DNA of 64,000 nucleotides from Ruegeria discodermiae (GCF_030758345.1 NZ_JAVAMO010000001.1:558001-622000), one strand, 5' to 3'. Shown: positions 41,785-51,132, numbered from the stretch's first letter. Notes: generated by a model not told the origin, from the letters alone. Numbers and translations: made by a program.

Positions 41785-42791
41785 ATCGTTTGCCCCTTGA
41801 ACAGGCCCGTCGGTCGGAAGAGCAGCACGATCAGCAGGATCACGAAGCTGACCGCGAATTTGTAATCGGTGCTTAGCAGCTGCGCGAGGCCCGACGGTTC
41901 AAGCGCCTCGGGCATCATGTAGACCAGCACTTTTTTCCAAGCATAGGTGATCAAAACCTCGGAAAACGCGATCAGGAAGCCACCTGCAATGGCGCCCAGC
42001 GGGTTGCCCAGACCGCCGACAATGGCCGAGGCGAAAATCGGCAGCAGCAGTTGGAAATAGACAAACGGCCGGAAGCTCTTGTCGAGCCCATAAAGCACCC
42101 CCGCCGTGGTCGCCAGCGCGGCCACGATCAGCCACGTATACATGACGACGCGTTCCGGGTTGATGCCCGAGAGCAGCGCCAGATCCTCATTATCGGAATA
42201 GGCCCGCATCGATTTGCCGGTGCGGGTGCGGTTCAGGAACCAGAACAGCAGCGCCACGCAGATCACCGCCACAACAACTGTGATGCCTTGGGTGGTCTTG
42301 ATCGCCAAGCCCTCTTTCAGCCCGGTCATCGCCTTGAACTCGCGCGCCGAGATGATGAAACGTTCGCCATCCACAAAGCGCTGATCGCCGGGGCCGATGA
42401 TGAAGCGCGTTAACCCGTTGAAGATGAACATCACGCCCATCGAAACAATAACCAATATCACCGGCTTGGCCTTCTGCTCGCGGTAGAAGCGATAGACCAG
42501 TCGGTCAGTAACCAGCAGCAGCGCCATGCAGCCGAGAATGGCAAAGGGCAGGGCGAGCAGGGCGGTCGGTAGCGGCCCGAGGCTGATCCCCACGCTCTGC
42601 ATCCACCATGTGACCAGCACCGCAATCATCGCGCCAAAGGCCATCGTGTCGCCATGGGCAAAATTCGAAAACCGCAGAATGCCATAGATCATCGTCACCC
42701 CCAACGCACCCAGCGCAAGCTGGCTGCCATAGGCGATGGCGGGGATCAGGACGAAATTGGAGAGGGCGACGAGGGCGTTGAGAAGGTCCAT
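41781..42791 (-). CDS. livH: Branched-chain amino acid ABC transporter permease LivH
   Basis: A 336-residue inner-membrane permease. It has the N-terminal helix pattern QLALGALGVTMIYGILRFSN with FAHGDTMAFGAMIAVLVTWW, the coupling loop NRTRTGKSMRAYSDNEDLAL and the C-terminal FRPTGLFKG. It forms the membrane channel with LivM. Its start overlaps the stop of the preceding exported-protein gene by one base (TAATG), a sign of coupled translation. Confidence 0.93.
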   Translation of the reverse strand: MDLLNALVALSNFVLIPAIAYGSQLALGALGVTMIYGILRFSNFAHGDTMAFGAMIAVLVTWWMQSVGISLGPLPTALLALPFAILGCMALLLVTDRLVYRFYREQKAKPVILVIVSMGVMFIFNGLTRFIIGPGDQRFVDGERFIISAREFKAMTGLKEGLAIKTTQGITVVVAVICVALLFWFLNRTRTGKSMRAYSDNEDLALLSGINPERVVMYTWLIVAALATTAGVLYGLDKSFRPFVYFQLLLPIFASAIVGGLGNPLGAIAGGFLIAFSEVLITYAWKKVLVYMMPEALEPSGLAQLLSTDYKFAVSFVILLIVLLFRPTGLFKGQTI

Positions 42792-43237
42792 TAGTCAGTT
42801 TCTCCACAACCACCGTACAATACGGTTACCCTTACTGGAAAACCTCGGGATTGTGCCGTGATTGTGAGATCAGTTGCTTCTCGATCCCGAAGCTCTAGTT
42901 GAGCACGAGCCAGCTCACCCTCTGTTGTGCTCTTCGCAATGAGTATTTCGTCATTCGAGAGCTCTTGTTCGACAATAAATGCGCCGAACGGCAACTTTGA
43001 ATCCTTTTGGCGCGAGACACCAAATAGGTTAATCTGGCTTCCAATACTCGAAACTTCCAACAGGAAGCTGCTGTCGCTACATGTCGTTGCTGCGCAAGGT
43101 GTGACCATGCAGATAGTATCCACTTCGCACATTCTCATCTCGCAATAGCTCGTTGGGAACGACATAGCAGTTGCTGCGGAAGGGAGTTGGAGAAAGCCCA
43201 ACATAGCGGCGAAAGTGAGCCCGCGGTTTTCTCTCAT
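42791..43237 (-). CDS. Exported cysteine-rich protein embedded in the liv operon
   Basis: A 148-residue protein with a signal peptide (MRENRGLTFAAMLGFLQLPSAATA). A cluster of six cysteines lies just after it (SYCEMRMCEVDTICMVTPCA and ATTCSD), and one more near the C-terminus (GGCGETD). The spacing suggests disulfides in the periplasm. No family is recognised. It lies between livF and livH, and its base composition is visibly less GC-rich than the transporter genes on both sides. That points to later insertion into the operon. The ATG at 43237 is chosen for its signal peptide and the GGGGGGATGAAGCC before it. Confidence 0.68.
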   Translation of the reverse strand: MRENRGLTFAAMLGFLQLPSAATAMSFPTSYCEMRMCEVDTICMVTPCAATTCSDSSFLLEVSSIGSQINLFGVSRQKDSKLPFGAFIVEQELSNDEILIAKSTTEGELARAQLELRDREATDLTITAQSRGFPVRVTVLYGGCGETD

Positions 43238-43241
43238 GGCT

Positions 43242-43991
43242 TCATCCCCCCAAAAAACTCTTCCGAACATCCGGATCGGCGAGCAACTCCTTGCCCGTCC
43301 CCGTATAGGCATTCCGCCCCTGCACCAGAACATAGCCTTTGTCCGCGATCTCAAGGGCTTGCTTGGCGTTCTGTTCCACCATCAGGATCGGCAAGCCGGT
43401 GCGGGCGACCTCGATGATCCGGTCAAAGAGCTCATCCATCACGATGGGAGAGACGCCCGCCGTGGGTTCATCCAGCATCAGCACCTTGGGCTGGGTCATC
43501 AGCGCGCGGCCCACGGCGACCTGCTGGCGTTGGCCGCCCGACAATTCGCCCGCCGCCTGATTGCGCTTTTCCTTCAGGATCGGGAACAGGTGATAGACCT
43601 GCTCCATCGTGCCCGAGATATCGTCGCGCCGGATGAAGGCCCCCATCTCCAGATTCTCCTCGACCGTCATGGAGGTGAAGATGTTTGAGGTCTGCGGCAC
43701 AAACCCCATCCCCCTGACCACCCGGTCCTGCGGAGACAGCCCGGTGATATCCTCGCCATCCAGCCGCACATGGCCCGAGCGCACATCCAGCATCCCAAAA
43801 ACCGCCTTCATCGCGGTTGACTTGCCCGCGCCATTTGGGCCGACAATGACCGCGATCTCACCTGGGTTCACCGCAATCGTGCAGTCATGCAGAATATCCG
43901 GCCCCTTGCCATAGCCGCCGGTCATGGTATCCCCGATCAGAAACGGGCTGGACTGTGCATCCGTTGAGGTCGCTGTTTGGTTAGATATCAA
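43242..43991 (-). CDS. livF: Branched-chain amino acid ABC transporter ATPase LivF
   Basis: A 249-residue ABC ATPase. Walker A is VGPNGAGKSTAMKAVFGMLD, the Q-loop lies at GMGFVPQTSNIFTSMTVEEN, the signature is ELSGGQRQQVAVGRALMT, and Walker B is VLMLDEPTAGVSPIVMDELF. The short C-terminal region is as in LivF rather than LivG. The N-terminus is extended (about 20 polar residues before the first strand) and starts at a TTG; no better in-frame start is seen. It is separated from livG by an exported-protein gene. Confidence 0.92.
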   Translation of the reverse strand: MISNQTATSTDAQSSPFLIGDTMTGGYGKGPDILHDCTIAVNPGEIAVIVGPNGAGKSTAMKAVFGMLDVRSGHVRLDGEDITGLSPQDRVVRGMGFVPQTSNIFTSMTVEENLEMGAFIRRDDISGTMEQVYHLFPILKEKRNQAAGELSGGQRQQVAVGRALMTQPKVLMLDEPTAGVSPIVMDELFDRIIEVARTGLPILMVEQNAKQALEIADKGYVLVQGRNAYTGTGKELLADPDVRKSFLGG

Positions 43992-44063
43992 TGTCTTGGC
44001 CTATCGTTTTCGTCCACCGAAAGTTGCGTGCCAAAGCCGTCTTGGTCCTGATCGTGATTGTCG

Positions 44064-44696
44064 TCATTGGGTTTGATCTTCGAAGCTCAAACGAAGGTTG
44101 GCAAGGAAATCGCTGTTCCATTCGCGGTGTTCGTCGGTGTACTCGCTAGCAATGTTCCAAACGACAACCTGCATTGTCAGATTATCTTCGATAAAGATGT
44201 TGTTGGCATAGACTATGTTCAGGCCATCTATGCGCGCGCCGTAGACAATTGTTTCGCCGGAAAACTTGCCGATTTCGCTTTCCTCAACAAGCAGCACAGG
44301 TATTTGTTCCGGTAAGACACCGCTCGCGTCAGCCAGTGTATCTATCGCGTTTCCGCGCATGAACTCGATATTGTTACCATCCTGAAAACCTATTTCTTCG
44401 ATGATTAGACCTGCGTGCAGTCTGTTGGTGTGTTGAAAAAGATGTGAAAAATCAAATCTTGCTCCAACCGGTTTCCAGTCAAAGACGCTTCCGCAAAAAT
44501 CGATATTCTTGTGGATCGCGACGCATTTCTGAGGCCCGTCCGACTTGGAATACTCCCAAGTGCCGTCCCCGAGCAGGTGAACCTTCTTTCCACCTAAAAC
44601 CGCGGTTCCTACCACTTCTTGAGCACCGGCTTCAGACGGGATGCCCAACGGAGCTAGTGCGGAGAGAAAGATTGCTAAGAGAAGCGTTTTCTTCAT
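44064..44696 (-). CDS. Exported protein of unknown function embedded in the liv operon
   Basis: A 210-residue protein with a signal peptide (MKKTLLLAIFLSALAPLGIP, cleavage near AGA-Q). A short beta motif follows (GGKKVHLLGDGTWEYSKSD), of the kind often seen in small exported proteins, and then a domain with two cysteines (KCVAIHKNIDFCGSVFDWKP). No catalytic motif is recognised. Its ATG overlaps the livG stop (ATGA). Base composition is clearly less GC-rich than livG and livF. Together with the cysteine-rich protein further down, it breaks the usual ATPase-permease order of the operon. Confidence 0.72.
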   Translation of the reverse strand: MKKTLLLAIFLSALAPLGIPSEAGAQEVVGTAVLGGKKVHLLGDGTWEYSKSDGPQKCVAIHKNIDFCGSVFDWKPVGARFDFSHLFQHTNRLHAGLIIEEIGFQDGNNIEFMRGNAIDTLADASGVLPEQIPVLLVEESEIGKFSGETIVYGARIDGLNIVYANNIFIEDNLTMQVVVWNIASEYTDEHREWNSDFLANLRLSFEDQTQ

Positions 44697-45481
44697 GTTC
44701 CTGCCTCAAGTTTTTCCTTGTTCTTCAGACCGGTGCCCAGATAGGCCTCGATCACATGCTCGTTGGCTTTGATCTGATCCAGCGTGCCCTCGGCCAGGAC
44801 CTTGCCTTCGGCCATGCAGATCACCGGGTCACAGAGACGACCGATGAAATCCATGTCATGTTCGATGACGACGAAGGTATAGCCGCGCTCTTTATTCAGC
44901 CGGATGATCGCGTCGCCGATGGTGTTGAGTAGGGTGCGGTTCACGCCCGCCCCGACCTCGTCCAGAAACACGATCTTGGCGTCCACCATCATGGTGCGGC
45001 CAAGCTCCAGCAGCTTCTTCTGCCCGCCCGAGACCTGGCCTGCCTTGTGATCGGCCAGATGCTCGATGGTCAGGAATTCCAGCACCTCTTCCGCCTTGGC
45101 CTTGAGCGCGCGTTCCTCATCCGCGATGCGCTTGCGCCCGAACCAAGTGTTCCAGAGCGACTCTCCGGATTGCCCGCCGGGCACCATCATCAGGTTTTCA
45201 CGGCAGGACATGGTGGCAAATTCATGCGCGATCTGGAAGGTGCGCAACAGTCCCTTGTGAAACAGCGTATGTGGCGGCAGGCCGGTGATGTCCTCGCCAT
45301 CCATACTCACGCGGCCCGAAGTGGGTGGAAGAACGCCCGCTATCACGTTGAAAAGCGTAGTTTTTCCAGCACCATTTGGGCCAATCAGCCCGGTGATCGT
45401 GCCCTGTGAGATTTCCAGCGTCGCCCCGTCGACGGCGTGGAAGCCACCGAAGTGTTTGTGCACGTCCTCTACGGTGATCAT
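44693..45481 (-). CDS. livG: Branched-chain amino acid ABC transporter ATPase LivG
   Basis: A 262-residue ABC ATPase. It has Walker A IGPNGAGKTTLFNVIAGVLP, the Q-loop region RTFQIAHEFATMSCRENLMM, signature QVSGGQKKLLELGRTMMV, Walker B IVFLDEVGAGVNRTLLNTIG and the LivG-specific C-terminal tail (LAEGTLDQIKANEHVIEAYL). It partners with LivF under the LivHM channel. It lies about 100 bases after livK with a hairpin between them. Confidence 0.94.
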   Translation of the reverse strand: MITVEDVHKHFGGFHAVDGATLEISQGTITGLIGPNGAGKTTLFNVIAGVLPPTSGRVSMDGEDITGLPPHTLFHKGLLRTFQIAHEFATMSCRENLMMVPGGQSGESLWNTWFGRKRIADEERALKAKAEEVLEFLTIEHLADHKAGQVSGGQKKLLELGRTMMVDAKIVFLDEVGAGVNRTLLNTIGDAIIRLNKERGYTFVVIEHDMDFIGRLCDPVICMAEGKVLAEGTLDQIKANEHVIEAYLGTGLKNKEKLEAGT

Positions 45482-45532
45482 GAAAAATTGCCCCCGCGCC
45501 GCTTTGTTGCGGCTTTTGATTTTATTGAAACA

Positions 45533-45553
45533 GCCCGAGGGGGAACCCCGGGC
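45533..45553 (-). terminator. Hairpin between livK and livG (partial terminator)
   Basis: The stem GCCC/GGGC extended by GGGG/CCCC around a GAA loop, with a two-base bulge. On the minus strand it is followed by TGTTTCAATAAAATC. The position, just after the binding-protein gene, suits partial termination or mRNA protection that makes more LivK than transporter. Confidence 0.55.
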
Positions 45554-45579
45554 CGTTCAATTCGTCACAGATCAGAGGA

Positions 45580-46770
45580 TCAGCGGAAGCCAACGGTTTC
45601 GTTGCTGCCGTCCTTGACCTCGATTTCGCGATAGGTGCCCGCGCTTTCGCCCGGTCCGATCAACTCAACCGCCGAGCCGCCGACATAGTCGATCTCGCCG
45701 CCATCCTTGAGGATCTGCAGGCCCTTGGCCAATTCGCCGGGATAGATCTTTTCACCGGGCGCGTTGGCGACTTCCATGATCTTCGGGCCGTACTCGGCCG
45801 GGTCGGTCGAGTTGGCCGCCTGCATGGCAAACATGAACAGTGCCGCCGCATCGTAGCTTTCGGGTGCATAGGGCGAGGTGGCGTCAAAGGCGTCACCGGC
45901 CAGCGCTGTCAGACGCTCGATACCTTCACCGCCCGAGCCTGCGATCTGCCCGAACGAGCCGTTCAGGTCAGGTCCCACATTGGCAGGCAGGCTGTCACCG
46001 ATCATGCCGCCGGGCAGGCCAAACGTGTCAAACGCACCGCTGTCCAGCGAGGACTGGATGATGCCCAGACCGCCTTGATCCAGATAGCCTGCGACCACCA
46101 GAATGTCGCCACCGGCCGAGGCCAGCGCGCCCACTTCGGCGGAATAGTCGCCTTTGCCGTCCTCATGGGCGGCCGCGATGGTCACTTCGCCGCCTGCTGC
46201 GGTGAAGGCGTTGGTGATCGCATCGGCCAGACCCTTGCCGTAGTCGTTATTGGTATAGGTCAGCGCGATGGAGTTGATGCCGCGATCCTTCAGCACATCA
46301 GCCATCACCTCGCCTTCGCGCGCATCCGAGGGGGCGGTACGGAAGAACAGGTCATTGTCCTCGACCGTGGTCAGACCCGGCGAGGTGGCAGAGGGCGAGA
46401 TCATCACCATCCCATTCGGGATCGCTACGTTTTGCAGGATCGCACCGGTCACGCCGGAACAATCTCCGCCAATAAGCCCATGAATACCATCGGAAATCAG
46501 ACGTTCCGCGTTCGATGTGGCGAGGCCATTGTCGATGCAGTTGGTGTCGGCGCGCATGGGTACAACGGTGGCGCTGTCCAACAGCAGGCCGCTGTCTGTG
46601 ACTTCTTGCATGGCAAGCTCTGCACCGGACGCCATGGCAGGGGCCAGCGATTCAATTGGACCCGTGAAACCGATTAATATGCCCAGCTTGACCTCTTTTG
46701 CGTGACCATCGGCAAAGGCGGCTCCCGACAGCAAAGCAGTGGCCGCAGTGGCCGTCAGCAGTTTCTTCAT
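45580..46770 (-). CDS. Periplasmic branched-chain amino acid binding protein LivK-type
   Basis: A 396-residue solute-binding protein of the Leu/Ile/Val type I fold. The signal is MKKLLTATAATALLSGAAFA. The mature protein starts DGHAKEVKLGILIGFTGPIE, and further marks are MRADTNCIDNGLATSNAERL, GLIGGDCSGVTGAILQNVAI (ligand-binding lobe 1), TYTNNDYGKGLADAIT and the C-terminal lobe. Two cysteines (in TNCID and GDCSG) probably form a disulfide. The ATG at 46770 with GGGAG upstream is used; the frame is open for 30 more codons. It is the first gene of the liv operon. The ligand cannot be fixed from sequence. Confidence 0.93.
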   Translation of the reverse strand: MKKLLTATAATALLSGAAFADGHAKEVKLGILIGFTGPIESLAPAMASGAELAMQEVTDSGLLLDSATVVPMRADTNCIDNGLATSNAERLISDGIHGLIGGDCSGVTGAILQNVAIPNGMVMISPSATSPGLTTVEDNDLFFRTAPSDAREGEVMADVLKDRGINSIALTYTNNDYGKGLADAITNAFTAAGGEVTIAAAHEDGKGDYSAEVGALASAGGDILVVAGYLDQGGLGIIQSSLDSGAFDTFGLPGGMIGDSLPANVGPDLNGSFGQIAGSGGEGIERLTALAGDAFDATSPYAPESYDAAALFMFAMQAANSTDPAEYGPKIMEVANAPGEKIYPGELAKGLQILKDGGEIDYVGGSAVELIGPGESAGTYREIEVKDGSNETVGFR

Positions 46771-46868
46771 GAATTTACTCCCAACTTGGATTTTTTTGTT
46801 CTGATCCGACCCTAGGCAAGTGTCATAAAAAAGAAAAGTGCAAAGGAAACCGGCTGGCATTAGGTAAA

Positions 46869-46883
46869 CTTCACTCTGTGAAG
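46869..46883. promoter_or_regulatory. Inverted repeat between livK and the sugar dehydrogenase gene
   Basis: CTTCAC-TCT-GTGAAG lies 98 bases upstream of livK and 64 bases upstream of the divergent dehydrogenase gene. It is a candidate regulator site for either gene. Confidence 0.4.
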
Positions 46884-46947
46884 GCTCGCCTCGGGGGCCT
46901 ACCGGCTTAGATATCAGACAGGCATTCTCAGGTGTTCGGGAGGTTTC

Positions 46948-48045
46948 ATGCGTCTGCTCAGTTCAGTTTTAGCGGCCTTTGTTCTTGCCGGGGTGGCGCA
47001 GGCCGCCGATCCGCTGCAAACCAGTGCGGGACAGGTCAGGATTGACGAAATGGTAAGCGGTCTGGATGCGCCCTGGGCCATTGCGCATCTGCCTGATGGC
47101 GGGTTTCTTGTCACCGAACGCTCTGGCGATCTGATCCATGTGGCGGGCGGCAAAAAGGCCCGCGTGAAAGGCGTGCCCAAAGTGGTGGCGCGCGGGCAGG
47201 GCGGTTTGTTGGATATCACCTTGCCGCGGGATTTTGCGCAAAGCCGCGAGGTGTTTCTGACGTTTTCAAAGAAGATGCAGGGCGGGGCTGGTACGGCTCT
47301 GGCGGTTGGACGGCTCAGCGCGGATAGCAGCCGGTTGCAGGATGTCCGGGTGATCTTCGAGGCTTCCGAGGGCAGCTCGGGCGGGCGGCATTTTGGCAGC
47401 CGTGTGGTTGAGGCGGAGGATGGCACGCTGTTCGTGACCATCGGCGATCGGGGCGACCGCCCCTCGGCGCAGGATGCAAGCAACCACAACGGAACCATCG
47501 TGCGGATCAACCGGGACGGAACCGTGCCCGCCGACAACCCCTTTGTCGGGCGGGAAGGCGTGCGTCCGGAAGTCTGGTCTTACGGCCATCGCAATCCCCA
47601 GGGCGCCGGGCTGGACCTGCAGGGGCGGCTCTGGACCTCGGAACATGGAGCGCAGGGCGGGGATGAGGTGAACCTGATCCGCAAGGGGGCCAATTACGGT
47701 TGGCCGGTCATTTCCTACGGGCGACACTATTCGGGCGCGAAGATCGGTGAGGGCACCGCAAAAGACGGGATGGCGCAGCCAGAGCACTACTGGGATCCTT
47801 CCATCGCCCCTTCGGGCTTGATGGTCTATTCCGGCAAACTCTGGCCGGACTGGCGTGGCGATATCTTTGTCGGCTCGCTGAAATTCGACTATATCTCGCG
47901 GCTTGCCGGACGTGATATGCGCGAGGTCGAGCAGATCGAAGGCCAGTCAACCAGCCGCGTCCGCGACATTGTCGAGGCACCGGATGGCTCGATCTGGTTC
48001 ATTTCGGTGGGCGATGGGGCGGTCTACCGGATGACCCCGGGCTGA
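46948..48045 (+). CDS. PQQ-dependent soluble aldose sugar dehydrogenase-like protein
   Basis: A 365-residue periplasmic six-bladed beta-propeller of the YliI/Asd family. A signal peptide (MRLLSSVLAAFVLAGVAQAA) leads to blades with LDAPWAIAHLPDGGFLVTER, GQGGLLDITLPRDFAQSREV, SGGRHFGSRVVEAEDGTLFV (catalytic His region), TIGDRGDRPSAQDASNHNGT (calcium/PQQ site), VWSYGHRNPQGAGLD and WTSEHGAQGGDEVNLIRKGA. Relatives oxidise aldoses with PQQ as cofactor, but many homologues are untested. GGGAGG lies about 5 bases before the ATG. A strong terminator follows. No PQQ biosynthesis gene is in the window. Confidence 0.9.
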   Translation: MRLLSSVLAAFVLAGVAQAADPLQTSAGQVRIDEMVSGLDAPWAIAHLPDGGFLVTERSGDLIHVAGGKKARVKGVPKVVARGQGGLLDITLPRDFAQSREVFLTFSKKMQGGAGTALAVGRLSADSSRLQDVRVIFEASEGSSGGRHFGSRVVEAEDGTLFVTIGDRGDRPSAQDASNHNGTIVRINRDGTVPADNPFVGREGVRPEVWSYGHRNPQGAGLDLQGRLWTSEHGAQGGDEVNLIRKGANYGWPVISYGRHYSGAKIGEGTAKDGMAQPEHYWDPSIAPSGLMVYSGKLWPDWRGDIFVGSLKFDYISRLAGRDMREVEQIEGQSTSRVRDIVEAPDGSIWFISVGDGAVYRMTPG

Positions 48046-48060
48046 CCTGACTCAACGACC

Positions 48061-48090
48061 AAAAAGAGGAGGCGGTTGCCTCCTCTTTTT
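48061..48090. terminator. Bidirectional intrinsic terminator
   Basis: A perfect 13-bp stem AAAAAGAGGAGGC/GCCTCCTCTTTTT with loop GGTT. It serves the convergent dehydrogenase and DUF1127 genes. Confidence 0.94.
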
Positions 48091-48130
48091 CATGTGCGGT
48101 CATCGGGTGTTATGCGCCGAATTGCGGGGG

Positions 48131-48364
48131 TCAGTGAAACGACGTCGCGTAAGGTGCGTTCTGATAGACGCTCGCATAGGCTTTGTGCTTGATGTCCGGG
48201 CGTGCGATGCCGATATCGTCCAACTGCTGATCGCTAAGGTTTTCAAGCTCGCGCACGGTTCTGGTGTAAAGAGCGCGGCGATACTGGTCGAGTTTGTTCT
48301 CGGCCCAGGCAGAATAGATCCGCGTGAGGAAACCGGGGCGTGTTGCTGTATTTGCATAGGTCAT
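48131..48364 (-). CDS. DUF1127 family small protein
   Basis: A 77-residue protein with the DUF1127 core RALYTRTVRELENLSDQQLD DIG, following a short N-terminal region (FLTRIYSAWAENKLDQY). The ending is HKAYASVYQNAPYATSFH. Proteins of this family in alphaproteobacteria are stress-induced; some bind RNA (CcaF1 in Rhodobacter) or affect phosphate and carbon metabolism. A canonical GGAGGAAGACGTT precedes the ATG at 48364. A TTAA-N6-TTAA pair about 80 bases upstream is one base short of a CtrA site. Confidence 0.9.
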   Translation of the reverse strand: MTYANTATRPGFLTRIYSAWAENKLDQYRRALYTRTVRELENLSDQQLDDIGIARPDIKHKAYASVYQNAPYATSFH

Positions 48365-48559
48365 AACGTCTTCCTCCAAATTTGCTATCGGGGCTTCCGA
48401 TACAATTTGATGAAAGCATCGCGGATTAAGCGGGCCAGTCCCGAGAGTTAATTCTCGTTAACATTCGGGAAAATGGCAGGGAAATCCCGCAAACGCCTAC
48501 TAGCCTGGCAAATCTCTGGCACAAGCCCGGCCCTGTCGGCCATGCTTGTGAGGCGCGGC

Positions 48560-49564
48560 CTAATCCGATGTGCGCCCGGCTTGCGCGCCACGCTCACGGT
48601 AAGGCGTGGTGTTGTAATGCGCGCGATAGCATTTTGAAAAATGGCTGGGCGAGGCGAAGCCGCAAGCCAGTGCCACGTTGATCACCGTCATGTCGGTCTG
48701 CATCAGCAGATTGCGTGCCTTTTGCAGGCGCAGCTCCATATAATACCGCTTGGGGCTGCGGTTCAGGTAACGGCGGAACAACCGTTCAAGCTGGCGCGTA
48801 GACATGCCCACATCCTTTGCCAAGATCGAGGGGCTTATCGGTTCCTCGATATTGCGCTCCATCATCTGGATCACCTGGCTCAGCTTGGGGTGGCGCACGC
48901 CGATGCGGGTGGGCACCGACAGGCGCTGGGTGTCCTGATCGGTGCGGATGGTGGAATAGATCATCTGATCGGCCACGGCATTGGCCAGTTCCTCGCCAAA
49001 ATCATCGGCGATGATCTTCAGCATCAGATCGATGGAGGAAGTACCGCCCGCGGTCGTCATCCGATTGCCATCGATCAGAAAGACGGATTTGGTCAACTCG
49101 ACCTCGTCGAATTCCTCGGTAAAACTGTCGGAGTTTTCCCAATGGATGGTGGCGCGCTTGCCATCCAGCAAACCCGCCTTGGCCAGCGTAAAGGCCCCGG
49201 TGCAAAGCCCGCCGATCTTGATGCCCTTGCGCGCTTCGCGGCGCAACCAGCTGAGCAGGCGCTTGGTGGTGGCCTGCTGCACGTCGACGCCGCCGCAGAT
49301 CAGCACCGTATCATCGCGCGACAGCTCGCCCAGATCGCCGGCCAGCTTGAAACTGGTGCCAGCCGAGCAATGCGCCAGATCCCCACCTTCGCCAATCAGG
49401 CTCCAGCTATAGAGCTCACGACCCGACATGCGATTGGCGATTCTCAGACTGTCCAGGGCAGAGGCAAACGACAGGACGGAGAACTTGTTCAGCAGGACAA
49501 AGACATAATGCTTCGGTTTTGTGGATTCGGTGTCCACATCGACAACTTGGCGTTGCTCTTTCAT
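48560..49564 (-). CDS. GlxA-family transcriptional regulator (GATase1-like plus AraC HTH)
   Basis: A 334-residue regulator. Residues about 18-190 form a DJ-1/PfpI-like amidotransferase fold (VFVLLNKFSVLSFASALDSL, VLICGGVDVQQATTKRLLSW, GGLCTGAFTLAKAGLLDGKR with Cys at the nucleophile elbow, IHWENSDSF). Residues about 230-325 form the AraC-type double helix-turn-helix (SILAKDVGMSTRQLERLFRR, ALACGFASPSHFSKCYRAHY). The group includes GbdR, CdhR and ArgR-type activators of quaternary amine and arginine catabolism, but no such target gene is adjacent. It is divergent from the DAHP synthase gene. Confidence 0.92.
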   Translation of the reverse strand: MKEQRQVVDVDTESTKPKHYVFVLLNKFSVLSFASALDSLRIANRMSGRELYSWSLIGEGGDLAHCSAGTSFKLAGDLGELSRDDTVLICGGVDVQQATTKRLLSWLRREARKGIKIGGLCTGAFTLAKAGLLDGKRATIHWENSDSFTEEFDEVELTKSVFLIDGNRMTTAGGTSSIDLMLKIIADDFGEELANAVADQMIYSTIRTDQDTQRLSVPTRIGVRHPKLSQVIQMMERNIEEPISPSILAKDVGMSTRQLERLFRRYLNRSPKRYYMELRLQKARNLLMQTDMTVINVALACGFASPSHFSKCYRAHYNTTPYRERGAQAGRTSD

Positions 49565-49738
49565 TCCAGGATCTTCCCAAACTGGCGCCTGTTTCGGAGG
49601 GTGCCGAACAGGGTGGCGTGCGCAGCACCATGCTCTGACGTAAATTGTCGCGTCAAGGGCTTCAAATCACGTATGGCCTCTGTTTCAGGCTTTTTGTATA
49701 GAAGCCTCCTGAACAGTTCTTAGCGGAGACGAAAAGCT

Positions 49739-51109
49739 ATGAGTGAGTGGCAAAAAACCGACTGGCGCAACAAGCCTCGGGTTCAGATGCCCGACTATAC
49801 CGATCCGGCGGCCCTGGCTGCGGTTGAGGCGCAGCTTGCGAAATATCCTCCGCTGGTCTTTGCGGGCGAGGCGCGGCGGCTGAAACAGCATATCGGCGCG
49901 GCTGGCCGGGGCGAGGCGTTCCTGCTGCAGGGGGGCGATTGCGCCGAAAGCTTCGAGCAATTCAGCGCCGATGGGATTCGCGACACGTTCAAGGTGATGC
50001 TGCAGATGGCGATGGTGCTGACCTATGGCGCCAAGGTGCCGGTGGTGAAAGTTGGCCGCATGGCCGGCCAGTTCGCCAAGCCGCGCAGTGCGCCGACCGA
50101 AACGGTGGATGGCGTGGAACTGCCCAGCTACCGCGGTGACATCATCAACGAGCTGGATTTCACGCCCGAAGCGCGCATTCCTGATCCCAAGAAGATGCTG
50201 CAGGCCTACACGCAGGCAGCGGCGACGCTGAACCTGATCCGGGCTTTTTCGACCGGGGGTTACGCGGATGTGCATCAGGTCCATGCTTGGACGCTGGGCT
50301 TCACCGAAAGCGAAAAGGCCGAGGCCTATCGCGAGGTGGCCAACCGGATCACCGACACGCTGGACTTCATGAAAGCCGCCGGTGTCACCAATGACGCCGC
50401 CCACACGCTGCAATCGGTGGAGTTCTACACCAGCCACGAAGGCCTGCTGCTGGAATATGAAGAGGCGCTGACGCGGCTTGATTCGACCTCCGGCAACTGG
50501 CTGGCTGGCTCAGGGCACATGATCTGGATCGGCGACCGCACCCGTCAGCCCGACGGGGCGCATGTGGAATTTGCGCGCGGCGTGCTGAACCCGATCGGTC
50601 TGAAATGCGGCCCCACCACGACGCCTGAAGACCTCAAGGTGCTGATGGCCAAGCTGAACCCGGAGAACAAAGAGGGGCGCCTGACCCTGATCGCGCGATT
50701 CGGGGCGGGCAAGGTGGGCGAGCATCTGCCGCGTCTGATCAACGCGGTGAAAGAAGAGGGCGCAACCGTGACCTGGGTCTGCGACCCGATGCATGGCAAC
50801 ACGATCAAATCGGCCACTGGTTACAAGACGCGGCCCTTCAACGCGGTTCTGGGTGAGGTACGCGACTTCTTCGCGGTGCATCAGGCCGAGGGCACCATCC
50901 CCGGTGGCGTGCATTTCGAGATGACCGGTCAGGATGTGACCGAATGCACCGGCGGCGTACGCGCCGTCACCGAAGAGGATCTGAGCGACCGCTATCACAC
51001 CGCCTGCGATCCGCGCTTGAATGCCAACCAGTCGCTGGAACTGGCTTTCCTCGTAGCCGAGGAATTGTCCCAGCGTCGCCGCAACGGCAGCAAGCGCGCG
51101 GCCAGCTGA
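49739..51109 (+). CDS. Class II 3-deoxy-7-phosphoheptulonate (DAHP) synthase
   Basis: A 456-residue plant-like enzyme that joins phosphoenolpyruvate and erythrose-4-phosphate, the first step of the shikimate pathway. It starts [20 protein letters not shown]. Class II landmarks are [20 protein letters not shown] (metal-binding Cys), [80 protein letters not shown] and [18 protein letters not shown]. Allosteric inhibition cannot be judged from sequence. It is a single-gene unit with a terminator; AroQ, another shikimate enzyme, is encoded 5.5 kb away. Confidence 0.96.
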   Translation: MSEWQKTDWRNKPRVQMPDYTDPAALAAVEAQLAKYPPLVFAGEARRLKQHIGAAGRGEAFLLQGGDCAESFEQFSADGIRDTFKVMLQMAMVLTYGAKVPVVKVGRMAGQFAKPRSAPTETVDGVELPSYRGDIINELDFTPEARIPDPKKMLQAYTQAAATLNLIRAFSTGGYADVHQVHAWTLGFTESEKAEAYREVANRITDTLDFMKAAGVTNDAAHTLQSVEFYTSHEGLLLEYEEALTRLDSTSGNWLAGSGHMIWIGDRTRQPDGAHVEFARGVLNPIGLKCGPTTTPEDLKVLMAKLNPENKEGRLTLIARFGAGKVGEHLPRLINAVKEEGATVTWVCDPMHGNTIKSATGYKTRPFNAVLGEVRDFFAVHQAEGTIPGGVHFEMTGQDVTECTGGVRAVTEEDLSDRYHTACDPRLNANQSLELAFLVAEELSQRRRNGSKRAAS

Positions 51110-51132
51110 GCCAAGCGACTGAGAAAATGGAC

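Noticed and set aside
48448-48461. CtrA site upstream of the DUF1127 gene
   Set aside because: The two TTAA boxes are 6 bases apart, not 7, so the site is off-register for CtrA.
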